A stretch of 64,000 bases of DNA from Romanomermis culicivorax (taxonomy: Eukaryota > Nematoda > Enoplea > Mermithida > Mermithidae): the NCBI GenBank assembly GCA_963922205.1, contig CAWUHX010000075.1, forward strand, positions 372,001 to 436,000, written 5' to 3'. Shown piece after piece: positions 1-13,100 of the stretch. A program made the translations under genes and the position numbers. The number at the start of each line of letters is the position of its first letter. Position 1 is the first letter of the stretch. The notes beneath the pieces are model-generated. The model had not been told where the DNA came from. It searched no databases and saw only the letters and a list, made by a program, of their open reading frames with translations.

Positions 1-3000
1 CCCGATGAAGTCGGGTTGAATCTTGTTGGCTTTTCGCGTGTTGGTCAAAAGAACTAAGTCGTTGACGGCGAAGTCGCGTCTTCGAGCTTTGCGGTCAAAA
101 TATTCTTTGCTGGCGGCGGCTGCGGCATCGAGGTTAGCTTTGATCTTTTCGTGCATCTTAAGTTGGGCTTGCGTTAGAATATGTTGATAAGCGTCGTAAT
201 TCAAGGGCAAGGTGAGACGGCGGGCGCAATCGTAGTCGAAAGTGATGCGCGGTTCATATCCTCGTAATAAACTAAACGGCGAATGTCGTGTGGCTGTATG
301 CGGCGTGGCGTTGTAAGCGAACACGGCGTAGGGCAGGTATCGCTCCCAGTTGTCTGGATCGTCGGCGGTATACTTTTTAAGTTGAGCGATCAATGTTTGA
401 TTGAAACGTTCGACCATTCCGTTACACTGGGGGTGGTACGCCGTTGTCTTGACTTTTCGAATTTTGAGAAGTTCACAAATATCTTGCATGAGTTTTGACG
501 TAAAGCATCCACCTTGATCGGAAAGGAGTACAAGTGGGCTACCGTGCGTAAGGACGACGTTGTTGATAAAACATTCCACTATTGTTGAGGCTTTCTGATC
601 CGGAATCGGGTGCGCGGATACGAATTTCGTAAAGTAATCCTGAAAAACAATAACGTAGGGACGCTTCTCACCTACTGGCGAAATGTTGACGATGTCGGTA
701 GCCACAATTTCGAATGGATGCTTGGGTTGAATTGGCAACAACGGCGGAGGCGGTGACGTGCGCGGTGTTGTTAGTTGACAAATTTTACAGGTTTTGATCC
801 AATCCCGAACGTCCTCTTCCATGCGGGGCCACCAAAAGTGAGCTTTAATGGCGGCTAGCGTACGATTGGTTCCTTGGTGATTCAAAATCTTTGCGCCGTG
901 GAATTGATGAAGAGTTTGGTCGACCAATGAGGCAGGTACGACTAATTGCTTGACATCTTTGATATGCCGGTACAAAAGTTGATCTTCGAGGAAGAAAATC
1001 GGCGGGTGTTTGGCGGCATTATCCATCTTGAGAGAGGCGATGATTTTCGTTATGGCTGGATCTGCGGCTTGAGCTTTTAAAACATCTTCGTGAGCGGCGA
1101 TCGTAATGGCTTCGGCCGGAGGCGGTTCGTGGTCGGCATCCTTAGGCATTGAATTAGAGAGTGTGGGTGAACTGATGGTCTTTCTTGTCATCGCACGGGT
1201 GATGGCGTTGATTTCGGCGTCGACTTCCGTGAATAGTGGAGCCACTGCTGGGCGTGTTTCCGGTACCGTTAAGTCGGTTTCCGCAGTTGCACCAGCAGGG
1301 TGAAAATTTTCACGGAAGATCTTGGCGGTCAAGTTTTCAGCGTTTTGGATCGGGCATTTGTCGCGGTCATCTTTCCTAGATAAAAAATCAGCGCAAGCGT
1401 TATCCTTACCTTTAACATATTCCACTTTGTAATCGTAATCTTGTAAGCTGATCGCGAAGCGCTGAAGTCGTGAATTGCGGTGTTTCTCGTCTTTGAGCCA
1501 CTCAAGGGGCTTGTGGTCAGTGCGGACAATAACTTTCTGGCCGTACACATAGTGGCGGTACATCCGGAAGCCGTATACAATGGCGAGGCATTCACGCTCA
1601 GTTGTACTGTAGCGGGTTTCGGCATCGGTGAGTACGCGACTATTGTAGGCGATGACCCATTGATCGTTTTCGTTTTCTTGATACAAAATTGCTCCGATGG
1701 CGGTCGTACTAGCGTCGGTTTGAATAACGAATTGAGCTTTGCCATCGTAGACGGGATATCGGAGGAATGGCGACGACGTAAGGGCTGTTTTGATGCCTTT
1801 GAAAGCGGCGTGATGTTCATCCGTGGCGAAATATTGGGCGTCTTTGCGTAGGAGGCCGTACAAAGGACTGGACAATGTTGCCAAATTCGGAATGAATCGC
1901 TTGCACCATTGAACTAGACCTAAAAAACTTTGCATACCTTTTTTAGTCTTCGGAAATTCATATTCGGCGATCGCTTTGACTTTTTCGGGATCGGCGGCGA
2001 TTCCGCGGGCGCTAAGAAGGTGTCCCAAGAATTTTACTTGCGGCGGCAGGAACTCGCATTTGTCGGGTCGAAGCGTAAGGTTGGCCGCGCGGAGGGCGTC
2101 AAAAACGATTTGAAGGTGTTCCAAATGCTCTTCAAACGAATTCGAAAAAATAATAATATCGTCTATGTAAACGAGGCAAATTTTCCAAATGTACGGGCGG
2201 AGAATTCTTTCCATTAAACGTTGAAACTCGGCGGGCGCGTTTTTCAAGCCGAAAGGCAAAACTTTGAATCGAAACAAACCTTCTTGGCAAATGAAGGTTG
2301 TTTTGTCACGGGAATCGACGTCGAGGGGTACTTGCCAATACCCGGCTTTGAGGTCGAGCGTGGTGAAGAATTTTGCGTGTCCCATTGCGTCCAAGTAGTC
2401 GTCGATGCGCGGGATTGGGAATTTGTCGCTTGGCGTAACATCGTTGATTCCACGGTAGTCAACAACGGGTCTCCACGAGCCGTCTTTTTTCTTTACCAAA
2501 AATAGCGGTGCGGCCCAGGGTGAGCGAGATGGTTCGATAAAATCGTTGTCGAGCATTTCTTGGATATGGCGGCGTACAATCGGTCTTTGTTCCATCGCGG
2601 CGCGGTAGTAATGGCGGGAAACTGGTTTTGCGGTGCCGGTATCGATGCTGACGGTCAACTCGCTAGTGATGGTTGGTTTGTCGCCGGGGAGGCTGAAAAC
2701 ATCGCGGTGCTGTCGGAGCATCTTGAGGGCTCTCTCTTTTTGCGCGGTAGAAACATACGTCTTTTCCGTCATTTTGTTCAGGGCGTATTCCAGCTTTTGT
2801 TGAGCGGTGTTGCCAGGGAATGACTTGTCCAATGCGGCCGGCTCGTGGTCGGTTAAATCGCGGTCGGCGGCGGCGGTTGCTATCTGACAATCGGCGTGGG
2901 TTTCGGAATACTCCAGCGTGTGCTTTGCCATCGCAATGAGTTGGTTTGGTCGTAGTTTTATACTGTTCGGCGTATTGTTGATGAAAAGGAGCGGACAATG

Positions 3001-6000
3001 GCCGTTAGTGATGTTGACCACTGCGGTTTCGACTGGGAGCTCTGCGGCAACGTTATCCGTGGCGAGTGGTTGTACAATCACGTCGGGCACTGTCGCCGAT
3101 GTTGTGGGAAAAACGCTACTTTTGACCCATTGTTGGCAGTGCGGTGAAATCGAAATGGACACTTGGGCGACGAGAAAAATTGGTTCGGCAAGCTCTGTAA
3201 CCTCCAACCGCCTAGGGGGCGGTTGGTGTGGACCAGGTTGAGCCTGCCGAATCGGTTGTTCGACTTCGATTTCTTCGGGTTGGCTAAAAATATCAGATTT
3301 ATCATCATAACAACTTACTCGTTCGTCTTCTGGTATCTCTTCTAAAACGTTGTCGTTAGCGGCGTTGAGAAATAATTCCGTTTGCGGGCGGATCGAGGCG
3401 ATTACTTTGAGCGGCAGTTTAACGTCTTGAATTTCGATATAATTGTCTTTGAAGTTTAAAATGGCGTGGATGTCGGGGTGCGCGAGGAAATCGGTTCCGA
3501 TGATGAATTGATCGTTTCCGTCGTCGTCAAGGATTACGCATTTGATCATGTGCTCTCCGAAGGCGGATTCCATTGTGACAACTACCGGGCCGTGAGCGTT
3601 GACTACGGCGCCGTCGGCTACTTTAATTTTTCCACATATCGGGAGTTGAAGCGATTGCTTGTCGAAAGCGCGTTTGACCAAACCTGATGATAGTACGGAA
3701 CATTGGGCACCTGTGTCGATGAGCGCGTGTGCTTTGACGGCTCCTATTTTGATTGGGATTTGAAAGGCTCTCGTAGAAGCGTATTTGCGGACAAACGATT
3801 TGGAAGATGGCGTTAGATTATCAATTTGACAAACGGACGAACGAATATGACAGGGATCTTGAAAAGCGCGGCCTGTTGCGTTCCAACGGACGATGCCGGG
3901 GCTGACAATCGGCGCGGCGGAAGCAATTTCTTTGGATGGAACGACCATATTGGCCGCAGACGTTGAATGATTGTTAACGCGTGTTTCGAGCGCAGGTACG
4001 GGCGCGGTGTTTGGTGCCGGTAGGGCGGGTAGGGCAATTTGCATTTCTGAAGATTGAGAACTGGCGCGTGATGAATCCGTTGGCGTTGTGACGTATGGAG
4101 CCGGTACCGCGTTGTAATGAATATGTTGTTCCCACGGCGCCGGAAATTGATGGTTCGGGTAGACGGCGTAAGTGTTCTGAATAAAATCATTTGGGCGTTG
4201 TATAGGATTACCTTCATAGAAATGGTTTCGCGCGCCGCGGGCGTAGTTCGCTCCACGTTGGGGCGGTCCTCCGCGGCGGGGTCGCCAATCGCGTTGTCCA
4301 CGGACGTCGTTTGAATTATTTCGGAAGTCAACTTGCCGTGGTTGGGCGGCATAATTTGAGCGATTTGGTTCAATTCGGGCTTGTTGTTGAGCGTTTTGCC
4401 GTTTGAGCCAGACGCAATCTTCTGTGTTGTGAGTGCGGGATTTGTGAGCGTCGCACCACAGACCTGTAGGTTGCGCCGGGCGTGCGCGGTCTCTGCTGGC
4501 GGATCGGTCAAAGCGATTTGCGTACGGCTCTCTGTTTTGAGATGGATGGCGCGGACTTTGTTGCCTATTGTTGGGTACCGTTTCTTCAGGGCGTTGTCGA
4601 GATTTTCTTTCTTCATAGTCGCGGTCGTATCGTTGAATCAATTGTTCCAGGAGCATCTCCGTGCGCGGTGGTTGCGGCGGCGGTGGTTCAATTGCTTGTG
4701 GTTGGAAAGAGACGAATTTATTGGGCTGCATTGCCGTGTTTTGCGTCCTGCGGTCCATTGAGGGAGAGCGCTCGCGGTAGCGGTTTTGAGGACGGTCCAT
4801 GCTGCGGCGGCGTTCAAAACGGCGATCAAACGGTTGCGGCGACTTCGGAGGCGGTGGGTCTTGATCGGCTTGATTTACCAGAATGGGTCGTTCCGCGGTT
4901 CCGATTTCGGCTTTAGTTGCGTTGAGGACACTACGGGCTTTGGCTACGGCGTCGGCCAATTGTTGAACATTTGTGAAACCCTTTGCTTGTTCGCCAATTG
5001 TGAGTTGATAGAAAACAGGCATTTTTGTCAAAAAGGTATCAATTACTTGTTTGTGCCGGAAAGTTTGATCTTCATGCTGATACAATAGTTGTACATAAGT
5101 CATTACCTTACTCAAGAATGCGGCGGGTTCCTCTCCAGCTTCTGGCGTGATTGACGCGAGTTCGCGTTTAAGAGTCATCGGATTGCAATCGGGCGCCAAC
5201 TGGAACATAAGCAAATGTTTGGCGTCTTCGTACCGCGTCATATCTTGGATCATATCGCTCGGCGTATCGCGGGTAAGTCGGCGGAGGGCACTCATCTTTA
5301 CGTGGTTGGAGGCGTCGTAGCCGAACTCATTTTCCAGTCGTATGAAGAAGCGTAACAGGCGTTTATTTGTTGCGGCGCCGTCAATTATCAACGGATGCAT
5401 ATTGTCGACGATTGTTTTGATGCGGCTATCTTCTTCACGATGAGACGTGCGCGGCATGTCGTACCGAGGATGCGGGTGTTCATAATAATCGTCGGGTGGA
5501 TAATCTGAAAAGCCAAATTGGTTTGCCGCGGGCGGTGGGCGTCTTTGAAGCGCGGAGCGGTGTAAATCTTCATCGGCGCGCGTACTGCGGGCGAATTCGT
5601 TATTATACAAGGTATCCGTCGACGGTGCTTTGGGTTTGACCTGGTTTGGTAGCCTGCCAAAGACTGGAGCCGGTTCAGTTTCACGGAGAGTTTCGTTAGG
5701 GATATAGACATCTCTTGTCTCCTCGCCGTGAAACCGTGAGGACACCGGCGGCGGTCTTGGTGTAGGCGGATTACGCGCGTGCGTCGCGGCGGCGGTTGTG
5801 GAAATCAATTGTTGCATTTGCTCGGCGAGCGCGGCGAAACGCGCGTTAGTGGCTTTTGTTTGTTCTTGAATTTCGCGTTGAACGCGTAATTGTTGGGCTT
5901 GGAATTGATCGGAGACGGCGCCGATAATTTGATCAATGGTTTGTACCGTGGGGACATTGTTAGTTATACGCGCGGCGGCGGTGTTTAATTGTTCCAGCGC

Positions 6001-6540
6001 GTCGCGTGCTTCTATGCGAAAATTTTGGACTTCGTTGGCGTTTGCGATAGCGAGACTGCTGCGGTGATCATTTGTTGAAGCACGGGTGGCGGCTGGGGCT
6101 TGCGGCGGTTCAATATTGACAAAGGATTCGGAAGAGTCGGTTCTGGCGACAATTTGGTCATCATTACTTCGAGCCGGCGCGGGCGGTGGCGGCATTTGCG
6201 ATGCGGGCGGCGCGTTGAGACGATTTTCGGCGGTGGCATGAGTATTTTGGTTTCCAAACCGCGGAGTTTGGGAATTGTTGGTCGCCGCGGTTGCGGGAAT
6301 GAGCGGTGCTTGCGGCTGTGCCGTCCCGTCCAGTGCGGGAGTGCTGAAATTAGACAAGGGCGGATTATGGGGCGGGAGGCTTACCGCGGGGACCGCTGCC
6401 GATTGCGTAATATTTGACGGTCGCGGCAACATCATCTGGTCAAAACTTAAAGCGCGGCGTGCGGCTGTGGCGGCGTTGGGAGAACTGGAACGCGACGGAA
6501 ATCGAGTGAAGTCCGGCGGTGTGTGGCTTACCGTTGGCAT
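1..6540 (-). CDS. Gag-Pol polyprotein, Ty3/gypsy type, C-terminus cut by window edge
   Basis: This frame encodes the structural and replication proteins of the retrotransposon. The start codon is the reverse complement of 6538-6540. Gag start, protease, RT and the integrase end at position 1 all share one reading phase, giving 2180 visible codons with no frameshift found. In order: a Gag capsid-like region (near 5400-5250); a zinc knuckle of the CX2HX4HX4C variety (near 4460-4410); an aspartic protease with the motif LIDTGAQCS (near 3735-3690); an RT with YIDD (near 2169-2155) and the [11 protein letters not shown] stretch; RNase H with TDAS (near 1700); and an integrase with the zinc-binding HHCC part (near 900-790) and a DDE core. 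Gag and Pol are fused in one frame, so no frameshift signal is needed. The last part of the integrase is missing only because of the window edge. Confidence 0.9.
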   Translation of the reverse strand, partial: MPTVSHTPPDFTRFPSRSSSPNAATAARRALSFDQMMLPRPSNITQSAAVPAVSLPPHNPPLSNFSTPALDGTAQPQAPLIPATAATNNSQTPRFGNQNTHATAENRLNAPPASQMPPPPAPARSNDDQIVARTDSSESFVNIEPPQAPAATRASTNDHRSSLAIANANEVQNFRIEARDALEQLNTAAARITNNVPTVQTIDQIIGAVSDQFQAQQLRVQREIQEQTKATNARFAALAEQMQQLISTTAAATHARNPPTPRPPPVSSRFHGEETRDVYIPNETLRETEPAPVFGRLPNQVKPKAPSTDTLYNNEFARSTRADEDLHRSALQRRPPPAANQFGFSDYPPDDYYEHPHPRYDMPRTSHREEDSRIKTIVDNMHPLIIDGAATNKRLLRFFIRLENEFGYDASNHVKMSALRRLTRDTPSDMIQDMTRYEDAKHLLMFQLAPDCNPMTLKRELASITPEAGEEPAAFLSKVMTYVQLLYQHEDQTFRHKQVIDTFLTKMPVFYQLTIGEQAKGFTNVQQLADAVAKARSVLNATKAEIGTAERPILVNQADQDPPPPKSPQPFDRRFERRRSMDRPQNRYRERSPSMDRRTQNTAMQPNKFVSFQPQAIEPPPPQPPRTEMLLEQLIQRYDRDYEERKSRQRPEETVPNNRQQSPRHPSQNREPYANRFDRSASRDRARPAQPTGLWCDAHKSRTHNTEDCVWLKRQNAQQQARIEPNRSNYAAQPRQVDFRNNSNDVRGQRDWRPRRGGPPQRGANYARGARNHFYEGNPIQRPNDFIQNTYAVYPNHQFPAPWEQHIHYNAVPAPYVTTPTDSSRASSQSSEMQIALPALPAPNTAPVPALETRVNNHSTSAANMVVPSKEIASAAPIVSPGIVRWNATGRAFQDPCHIRSSVCQIDNLTPSSKSFVRKYASTRAFQIPIKIGAVKAHALIDTGAQCSVLSSGLVKRAFDKQSLQLPICGKIKVADGAVVNAHGPVVVTMESAFGEHMIKCVILDDDGNDQFIIGTDFLAHPDIHAILNFKDNYIEIQDVKLPLKVIASIRPQTELFLNAANDNVLEEIPEDERVSCYDDKSDIFSQPEEIEVEQPIRQAQPGPHQPPPRRLEVTELAEPIFLVAQVSISISPHCQQWVKSSVFPTTSATVPDVIVQPLATDNVAAELPVETAVVNITNGHCPLLFINNTPNSIKLRPNQLIAMAKHTLEYSETHADCQIATAAADRDLTDHEPAALDKSFPGNTAQQKLEYALNKMTEKTYVSTAQKERALKMLRQHRDVFSLPGDKPTITSELTVSIDTGTAKPVSRHYYRAAMEQRPIVRRHIQEMLDNDFIEPSRSPWAAPLFLVKKKDGSWRPVVDYRGINDVTPSDKFPIPRIDDYLDAMGHAKFFTTLDLKAGYWQVPLDVDSRDKTTFICQEGLFRFKVLPFGLKNAPAEFQRLMERILRPYIWKICLVYIDDIIIFSNSFEEHLEHLQIVFDALRAANLTLRPDKCEFLPPQVKFLGHLLSARGIAADPEKVKAIAEYEFPKTKKGMQSFLGLVQWCKRFIPNLATLSSPLYGLLRKDAQYFATDEHHAAFKGIKTALTSSPFLRYPVYDGKAQFVIQTDASTTAIGAILYQENENDQWVIAYNSRVLTDAETRYSTTERECLAIVYGFRMYRHYVYGQKVIVRTDHKPLEWLKDEKHRNSRLQRFAISLQDYDYKVEYVKGKDNACADFLSRKDDRDKCPIQNAENLTAKIFRENFHPAGATAETDLTVPETRPAVAPLFTEVDAEINAITRAMTRKTISSPTLSNSMPKDADHEPPPAEAITIAAHEDVLKAQAADPAITKIIASLKMDNAAKHPPIFFLEDQLLYRHIKDVKQLVVPASLVDQTLHQFHGAKILNHQGTNRTLAAIKAHFWWPRMEEDVRDWIKTCKICQLTTPRTSPPPPLLPIQPKHPFEIVATDIVNISPVGEKRPYVIVFQDYFTKFVSAHPIPDQKASTIVECFINNVVLTHGSPLVLLSDQGGCFTSKLMQDICELLKIRKVKTTAYHPQCNGMVERFNQTLIAQLKKYTADDPDNWERYLPYAVFAYNATPHTATRHSPFSLLRGYEPRITFDYDCARRLTLPLNYDAYQHILTQAQLKMHEKIKANLDAAAAASKEYFDRKARRRDFAVNDLVLLTNTRKANKIQPDFIG

Positions 6541-6665
6541 CTTTTTTCTCAAGGTATAATAACCTCGTTTGTACCCTTTGGCGCAGCTACGGCGGGGTCG
6601 AATTTTGAATACTTTAATTTCTTCGGATGCAACGCAACAGCGGGGAGCGGCAACGTACAATCCAA

Positions 6666-6675
6666 ACGGTCACCA
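6666..6675 (-). other. Primer-binding site of the minus-strand element
   Basis: On the minus strand the sequence TGGTGACCGT follows the LTR end by one base. TGG matches the CCA end of a primer tRNA, and the same nine bases TGGTGACCG stand at the same place in the second element (49482-49490). The primer tRNA was not identified. Confidence 0.65.
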
Positions 6676-6676
6676 G

Positions 6677-7245
6677 TGTTGTATCTTGCTTTGCGGTCGG
6701 GGGTGATGCGGTGTGATGCAGGATTGGGATTCCAAGGTTGCGGCCTTAATGTACGTGCGTCCCACGCCCACGTTTACCCGATTACTTAATTACTAGTACT
6801 TAAACCCCGACAATAATTACCCCAACAATTAGAGAAAACCTAGTTTCTTTAATTGTCTCCCTTCTTTTCTCACTTACTAAAATAAAGGGACTCTCCTACC
6901 TATTTATTATTATACAAAAACGTACGAAAACTTACGTGACCAAAACGCTATGGGCGAGACGAAAATAAAATGATAATAACAAATCTACTCCCACGCACGG
7001 GCGGGCAAAGACGAAAAAGGCGTGGTGGGAGGCGGCTAATGCGTACTAGTGGTGGCCGGCGGGGCACACAACTAGTAAAGAAAAATAAAATACACGTAAA
7101 GTATACGTAACGAATTATGAATAGAGAGAGGCCAGTACAGTAAGATGGCCACTGGTGGTCCGCGTTGCTCTCTCCACTTGCCACCTGCGGGCCTATGACG
7201 TAATTTGACAAATAATGAAAAATCGGCGGAAAACACACTACAACA
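6677..7245 (-). repeat. 5' LTR of the minus-strand Ty3/gypsy element
   Basis: The start TGTTGTAGTGTG (reverse complement, at 7245) closely resembles the TGTTGTGGTGTG start of the 3' LTR at 56266. The end CA falls just before the primer-binding site. Length is about 569 bp, similar to the roughly 585 bp LTRs of the other element. The partner LTR lies outside the window, so the borders rest on these motifs alone. Confidence 0.6.
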
Positions 7246-7499
7246 GGTTAGGTGGAGTTCTAAAAAAAGCAAAGTTTTGTTTTTCTAGGAGCGGTTGGGT
7301 TAGCTTTTCTAGTGTATCTGAAGACTTCTAAGGGGTCTGAACCATACATAGGCGTGGGGGGGTTTGCACTCCCCACAGAACCTAAAATACCTATATCAAA
7401 CAGGGAAAATTTTGGAAACCCTCCCAGAATAGGTGGTTTTCGGATTTTTCTGTACCAAACTCCTTCCCAGCCTGGTGGGTCGCGCTTTTCCATACTGAC

Positions 7500-7718
7500 C
7501 TTCTCAACTAGATAATGAAATCTAATTGGAGTCATTCTGAAATATTTGAAGTACCACTCTGGATCGTTTTGCTCCAGTTGAGTGACTAGAGAATGGAATT
7601 GGCCAGTAATTAGTCGCCCTTCATTAATCGGTCTGACACACCAACGTCGTCGTGATTTCTTTTTGTTTCGACGACGAAGCAATAATAACAACATCAGAGT
7701 TTCAGAGTCTGAATCCAT
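7500..7718 (-). pseudogene. PIF/Harbinger-type transposase, first exon only
   Basis: A 73-codon open segment starts with ATG at 7718 and carries a stretch typical of the N-terminal region of ALP1/HARBI1-like transposases: RRWCVRPINEGR, then a segment ending YFKYFRMTP, then FHYLVEK. It stops at a good splice donor (GAGAAG then GTCAGT on the minus strand). The downstream catalytic DDE exons are absent. 250 bases further on, the LTR of the retrotransposon begins, so that insertion probably removed or displaced the rest. The frame past the donor reads on to 7260 but loses all similarity. To the right, 7850-7912 is an inverted repeat, and AGCCCCTGCTATAC (minus strand) flanked by TAA is a possible terminal repeat. 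Confidence 0.6.
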
Positions 7719-7849
7719 AATATTTATCTGAATAAGAATGAGAATGAAAAATTATGAAAACACATAATCGAAGGAAATCTACAAACAGATGATTAATATT
7801 AAACGTGCCGTTTGCCAAATGAATTATAGCAGCAAAAACTATATAGCCT

Positions 7850-7912
7850 GTGCCGGCCGGTGCCGGTTGTAAAATATTTGAGTTCGGCGACAACCAGCGC
7901 CGGCCGGTGCGG
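7850..7912. repeat. GC-rich inverted repeat next to the Harbinger fragment
   Basis: Arms of about 21 bp (7850-7870 and 7890-7912), built on GCCGGCCGG and ending GGTTGT/ACAACC, face each other across about 20 bases. In position it could be a subterminal hairpin of the Harbinger element. This is not established. Confidence 0.5.
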
Positions 7913-7935
7913 GTCGGCGAAGTATAGCAGGGGCT

Positions 7936-9148
7936 TAATGGTCGTTAATCCCGCTCTTCATCATCTAATCGTGAATGTATTAGTGCATCCTGTTGTATTT
8001 TTGTAAAACGTAAATTCTACACTTTGATTGTTTTCCAATCTTATCTCAAAATTGAAACACCTCCGATTTCACAACTTATGCCAGGTTCACCGAGATAATC
8101 CTCAAAAACATGTCACAAATATCGACTTGGCCCAATTTACCGAAAAATTCATATTCGTAGTCATAAATATAAAACCAACAACAAAAATGAGAAAAAACAA
8201 CGAAAAAACGAAAAGAAAACTTGAAGTCGCCTCTATATATCGATATTCGACTTATACAGTGAACTGAGCATTCCAAATGTTTCCGAACGAAGAGAAAATT
8301 TAACCACCGTACGGCAATGTTACTGTCAAAAAATGTCCAACAGAATATGCCCGTATATTTTTGAGAGAAGACCAACTGGTCGCCACGGACGATTGATCAA
8401 CAACCACAGTACGGCTCGGACAGCAGTGGCCTTACGTCGGAAAATGCTTCAGCGTTTGTGAGAACCGTTATCTGGTGACTGCACTAGAAGGCCTCTTGCC
8501 TGTCAGCAAGAGAGATGTTGAGACGAGGACGAAAAGAATGTGATGATGCTCAAAGGGTATAATCGTGTCATTTCCTCTGAACCTGTAGATTTGATGTTGT
8601 GTCACGGGCCCAGACCTGGATTTTTGTGACGGGCACTGCTGCTGCAGTCACAACAGGCGACGCAGCGCTGTGCAGTCAGTGGGAGAGCAGCTACCACCCA
8701 GTGTGTGAGAACTTTTACGTGAGTACAATACGTCCCATCGCGCTGAGCCTGGATGCCCGCCTTTCGTACTGTAAAGTATGTTGCTGTGTTCTTGTGTGTT
8801 ACCTGGTCTGTCTAGTTATAATCAGGCGTTGCTAGTGTATGTGAAATTTCTACTCCTAACTTCTCGTCTCTTGCTGACAAGTCATTCCAATGAGACTGGC
8901 GCAGAGATGCGCTGGCGTTAAGGTTGAATCCTGGCCATCTCTCCTGCAACCAACTCCCTAACTGATTTTGACTAATTCTTCCGAACTAACGAATCAAGCA
9001 GTCAACAATCGGTCTGAGTTCTAAGGCTAGTCCATCTTTTTCAAATATAACACTCCTATGCTCAGTGCATAGTTTAATCTTGCCCTTATATTTTTGATTG
9101 TGATGTGAGCCGTGAGATATCACTGGTTTAAATCTTATTTCGGCGTGT
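7936..9148. other. Intergenic stretch, nothing recognised
   Basis: I see no convincing gene. Short open frames near 8028-8375 and 8599-8835 have no recognisable domain, and the first is low-complexity lysine/asparagine-rich sequence. The segment 8600-8900 is somewhat richer in G and C than its surroundings. Confidence 0.4.
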
Positions 9149-10121
9149 CCCCAATGCAGCGAAACACACATCAGCAAAACTCAAAATAGCGAGACTCTAA
9201 ACAGCGTTTCTCAAAAGAGCGAAGTCTCAATACAGCGAAGTCTCAAAACAGCGATGCTCAAAGCAGCCAAGTCTCAAAACATCGATTCTCCAAAGAGCAA
9301 ATCTCAATACGGCGAATAGTTCTGTGCTGCAGTTGCGGTAGGTATGCACCAACGGACCATTACAAAATCACAAAAAGATATCTGTTAGAAAAAAATTTTT
9401 GCAAAACGTTTGAAAGAAAACAAAAAAAATATCATAAGGATTCTCAATTAAAACTGTTTTGTATGGAGCTTAAATGCGAAAAAATTAAATTAATGAAATA
9501 AATATGACAACATGAAATAAGCAAATAAAAACAAATGGATTAAATAATTAATCAGTGAAGACAAAACAAAAAACAAATAATAAAGAAATGAAAAGTAAAA
9601 CAATGTTATAAAAAGTAGGTAAACGAAATAGAACAGAAGAGCATAACCTGAAAAAATTTAACAAAAAGAACAATAAGTGGCTCAAAATAAGAAGAGTATA
9701 AAAGGAAATAAGTCAATGAAGGAAAAAACATGCATGTAGATTATATGTTAATAATATAAAGTAACCAGAATAAAAAGCTATAATGTCGTGAAAACACATG
9801 CTATAGAGTCATAATGTGAGAAATCTAGCGATTCGTGCAAAAATGTGTGACAACCGGCGTCCACCAAATCGAAATGGAACACCAAATAGGCCCTGCGCCA
9901 AAACGTCTATCCCGCCCAATCTCCATTTTTCTATTCTAAAGATAACTTTTATGAAAATTCGCTATTTTGAGAATCTGTTCTGAGTTCACTGTTTGGAGAA
10001 TCGCTGTATTAAGACTTTGCTGTTTTGAGGATCGCTGTATTCAGACATCGCTGTTTTGAGAATCGTTGTATTGAGTCGCGCTATTTGGAGTTTCAGTGTT
10101 GTGTGTTTCTCTGAATAGGGG
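9149..10121. mobile_element. Foldback-type element with repeated-unit inverted arms
   Basis: The left arm (9149 to about 9320) is an array of roughly 17-20 bp units of the form TCTCAAAACAGCGA. The right arm (about 9945-10121) holds the same units in inverted orientation (TCGCTGTTTTGAGA). The tips match in inverse: CCCCAATGCAGCGAAACACAC at the left and its counterpart ending ATAGGGG at the right. The AT-rich core (about 9330-9940) has no open frame of note. Inverted arms made of short tandem units are the hallmark of foldback elements such as Drosophila FB. No target duplication was found. Confidence 0.75.
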
Positions 10122-13100
10122 TGAAACCCTTTGTTCAAGTACTTCTCTGTTGTTACTTTCTTCGAACCTACTTGCGAAACAGAGAAACTTGTATCGCACT
10201 TAGAAAAATAGTCAGAAATAACCGTTTCAGCAGCAATTCATATCTCCCAGAAATAAAAACGAAGTCAGGATTCCAAATGCTGTATATCCATTTCTCTGGT
10301 TGAAATTTCATTGACCTCAACCAAACTGTTCTTACTGCTGGTGTCTGGTTGTGTCCCACTTTGCAACCTTCTTTCCTTTGCAACAAACAATCCAAAGGTC
10401 ATGCTGAAGTCTCTGTGCCCTCAATCGATTCTATAAATTTTAGTTAACTTCCCGGTTTTGGTCATGAAACAAATGCATGACATGAACAAAATTGAGCCGT
10501 TTAGAATTTAGGCCCGCATTTTATGCCCGACAATTCACAAGATATGATCTTTGTCTCCTGTCATTTTCTTTTTGTATTGTTCGTCAATTTTTGGAATGCG
10601 GCGCAAACTTCTTAGACAATTTTTTGTAGCTCAGAGATCAATTTGAAAATGACTGTTTCGGGGCGTCTAAAAGAAATTTTAAAAATTGCAAAAAAATTCA
10701 GTTTCCAGTCTAAATTTTTGCAATTTTCCTTTTTGATCTTCAAATTCCAAACTGTTGGTTATAATTTTTCAAAATATTTGATTTTTATTCCTAAATGAAA
10801 ATTTGATAAAGCTTTTGGCACCCTGCCATTGGGGCTAATGTGTAGTTGGGGGAATAAGATTTACACTGCTCATAGGTGCACGTGTCCTCTTTACAAACAC
10901 GAAGTTTCTCGAACATATCTTTTTAAATTGGCAATTTGTTGCATAATGAAACCCTTCTCCCTGAATCAGCATTTGTACAGCTTCTCTGAAGCCCACTGAC
11001 ATGATTGCAGAAAATCGTTCATTTACCTTTTTTGGCTGGAGACAATTTATCGAATCGTCAAACATTGGCAGTTCAGTTTACCAGCTGATTGAAGTCTTGA
11101 ATCTGGTTGGAAAGCAAAAATCATGATGGAGAAAAGCATCAAGGTTGCAGAAGATGATCAAAAATTGATCAGGAATTTCGACATGCAAAAGGGCTTCAAA
11201 ATTTGGGTGCACCCAATCGTAGATTATCCAAACAACAAAGATGAATACTGAGTTCAGATGCTGAAAGAAAGAACAGATTCTGGATAAATCAGGGCAGCAA
11301 AGGGCTCAGGTTCAACCACAGTCGCATGGTCAGCAAATTTTGAAGCTACAAGTTCATTTCATGATGAATCATACCTGAGGCTCTTGCACTCCAACAAGAA
11401 TTTTAACACTTGATATTGTTCTAGTGATATCAATAATTTGTCCAAAGTAAATCCGGGAACAAGCTGCTGGTGTGGGCGGCAATATCTTCATGTGGGATTT
11501 TTCAGCCATTAATCGCCTCATCTGGCTTCGCTGTTGACAAAAAAAGTGTATCAGCACAACTGTATTATAAAGTGATTGATTTCATTCAATAATCAGCATC
11601 ATGTTGATCAGAAATATGTCTTCTAACCCAATCTGACTCCATCCAATTAGACCATTTGATCGTCGGACATATGAGAAAGAAAAACAACCATTTTGTTGAT
11701 AATGATAATACTGCCAGCGTCCCAGAACCTCCAGCAATCGAACAGCTTTGGTCGATTTTAAAAGAGTTTGTTTATGCTAAGAATTGGAAAGTTGAAATAG
11801 CTTACCAGTTGAATTGCAGGATCCTTTTTTGTCTAAAAAAGTTGACATGGGCGTTGTACAAGCTATGAACTGGACGCAGCTCGACGAAAAAAACATGAAA
11901 CTTGACGCAGCTTGACGAATACTGAAGCAACTCTGTGGCCATAGGATATTGTATAGGTCGATTGAGCTTCATTTTAATGGTTTTTACCAGAGTGAAAAAT
12001 CTTTTTTTGGATTGAAGATATTACACTTCAAAAATTTTATCATTCTTTTGTCATCGCCCATGTATTAAAAAATTTCGAAAGTGAGTACTGTCACAAAGCC
12101 GTCATTGTAGAACGTTTTGTTTAAAAAATGTAAAGAATCGATTGTGCGTGATCATGAATTTTCAGCTTAGCAGAAAACTGCAAAAATATGAAATAGTGTT
12201 TGCCTCCCAGTTTTCTTCCCAAGTTGACAGTGACAAATTTGCGAAACTTTACAATTTGATTAAATCATTAGATTCCTCTTTTTTATCCCGAATCGGCAAG
12301 GTTGGACTATAGTTCATAATTTTATGCATAAAAACGATCTTGCCATGAAGGCTCAAACAGTAAGTAGTTGGACAAACAGACGCCAAAATAAAAAAGTCTA
12401 GCATTTTATACAGCTGCATTATTATCAATCATTTTGCGTTCTGATATAATTCGTGCACGCTTCGCAGCATATTTATTTCAGCTTGCTTAGATTTTGGGTC
12501 TACGGTTCGTTGATACAATAATCTGTCGGCTTTATAGATATGCAAATTTACTTAGCGGCACAAATGATGCGATAGGATATCCTCGATGAGAGACACGTAA
12601 GCATGGTCGGTCAGGGCATTATATCAAACTAAAACGTGCTAAATAATTATTTACACAGCAGCACTTTGTTTGAAGCATAGCTTATAGCTTTTTCATAGTT
12701 GTGCTGCAAGTGTATGCAGCCTGTAGTTCCGTTTTTTAGATCCTTAGATTTCTAGTAGTAGCAGAGAGCATACCTTCAAATGTGGAAATATTCTGGAGGT
12801 CTAGATAATCCCCAAAAATCATTATTTGTACCACTAACACATTTAGCCTGATGTAAAAGACGTCTTTTTGATACAAAATTCGAAATTTTCTTCGATTTCT
12901 CTGAATGTGCCCTCACCCCGTCAGATTTTTCGTCTTTTGCGTATATATACGTTGGTGACTAATAGTCAATTAGTTCTGAATATGATAACAAATTTTCCAG
13001 TTTTCGGTTCGATATTTGAATCCGAACCTGATTTTCGGAACAATCATTGTGAACTGTAGTCAATTTATTTCAAAATAAGCCTAGAGACGCAAAAATATGT

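Larger units (their letters stand above)
1..7245 (-). mobile_element. Ty3/gypsy LTR retrotransposon (minus strand), 3' end outside window
   Basis: The element reads right to left: 5' LTR (7245-6677), primer-binding site (6675-6666), then one Gag-Pol frame from 6540 off the left edge. The domain order protease, reverse transcriptase, RNase H, integrase places it in Ty3/gypsy. Its Pol is clearly related to that of the second element at 49552-55539, and both LTRs start TGTTGT and both PBS read TGGTGACCG. The second LTR and the target duplication lie outside the window, so insertion age cannot be judged. The element abuts a Harbinger transposase fragment on its right. Confidence 0.9.

Noticed and set aside
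1329..1820. 163-codon minus-strand open frame
   Set aside because: It is an out-of-phase shadow of the RNase H region of the gypsy Pol frame.
9160..10115. CRISPR-like array of regularly spaced short repeats
   Set aside because: Units are adjacent without unique spacers, occur in two opposed arms, and the window is eukaryotic.
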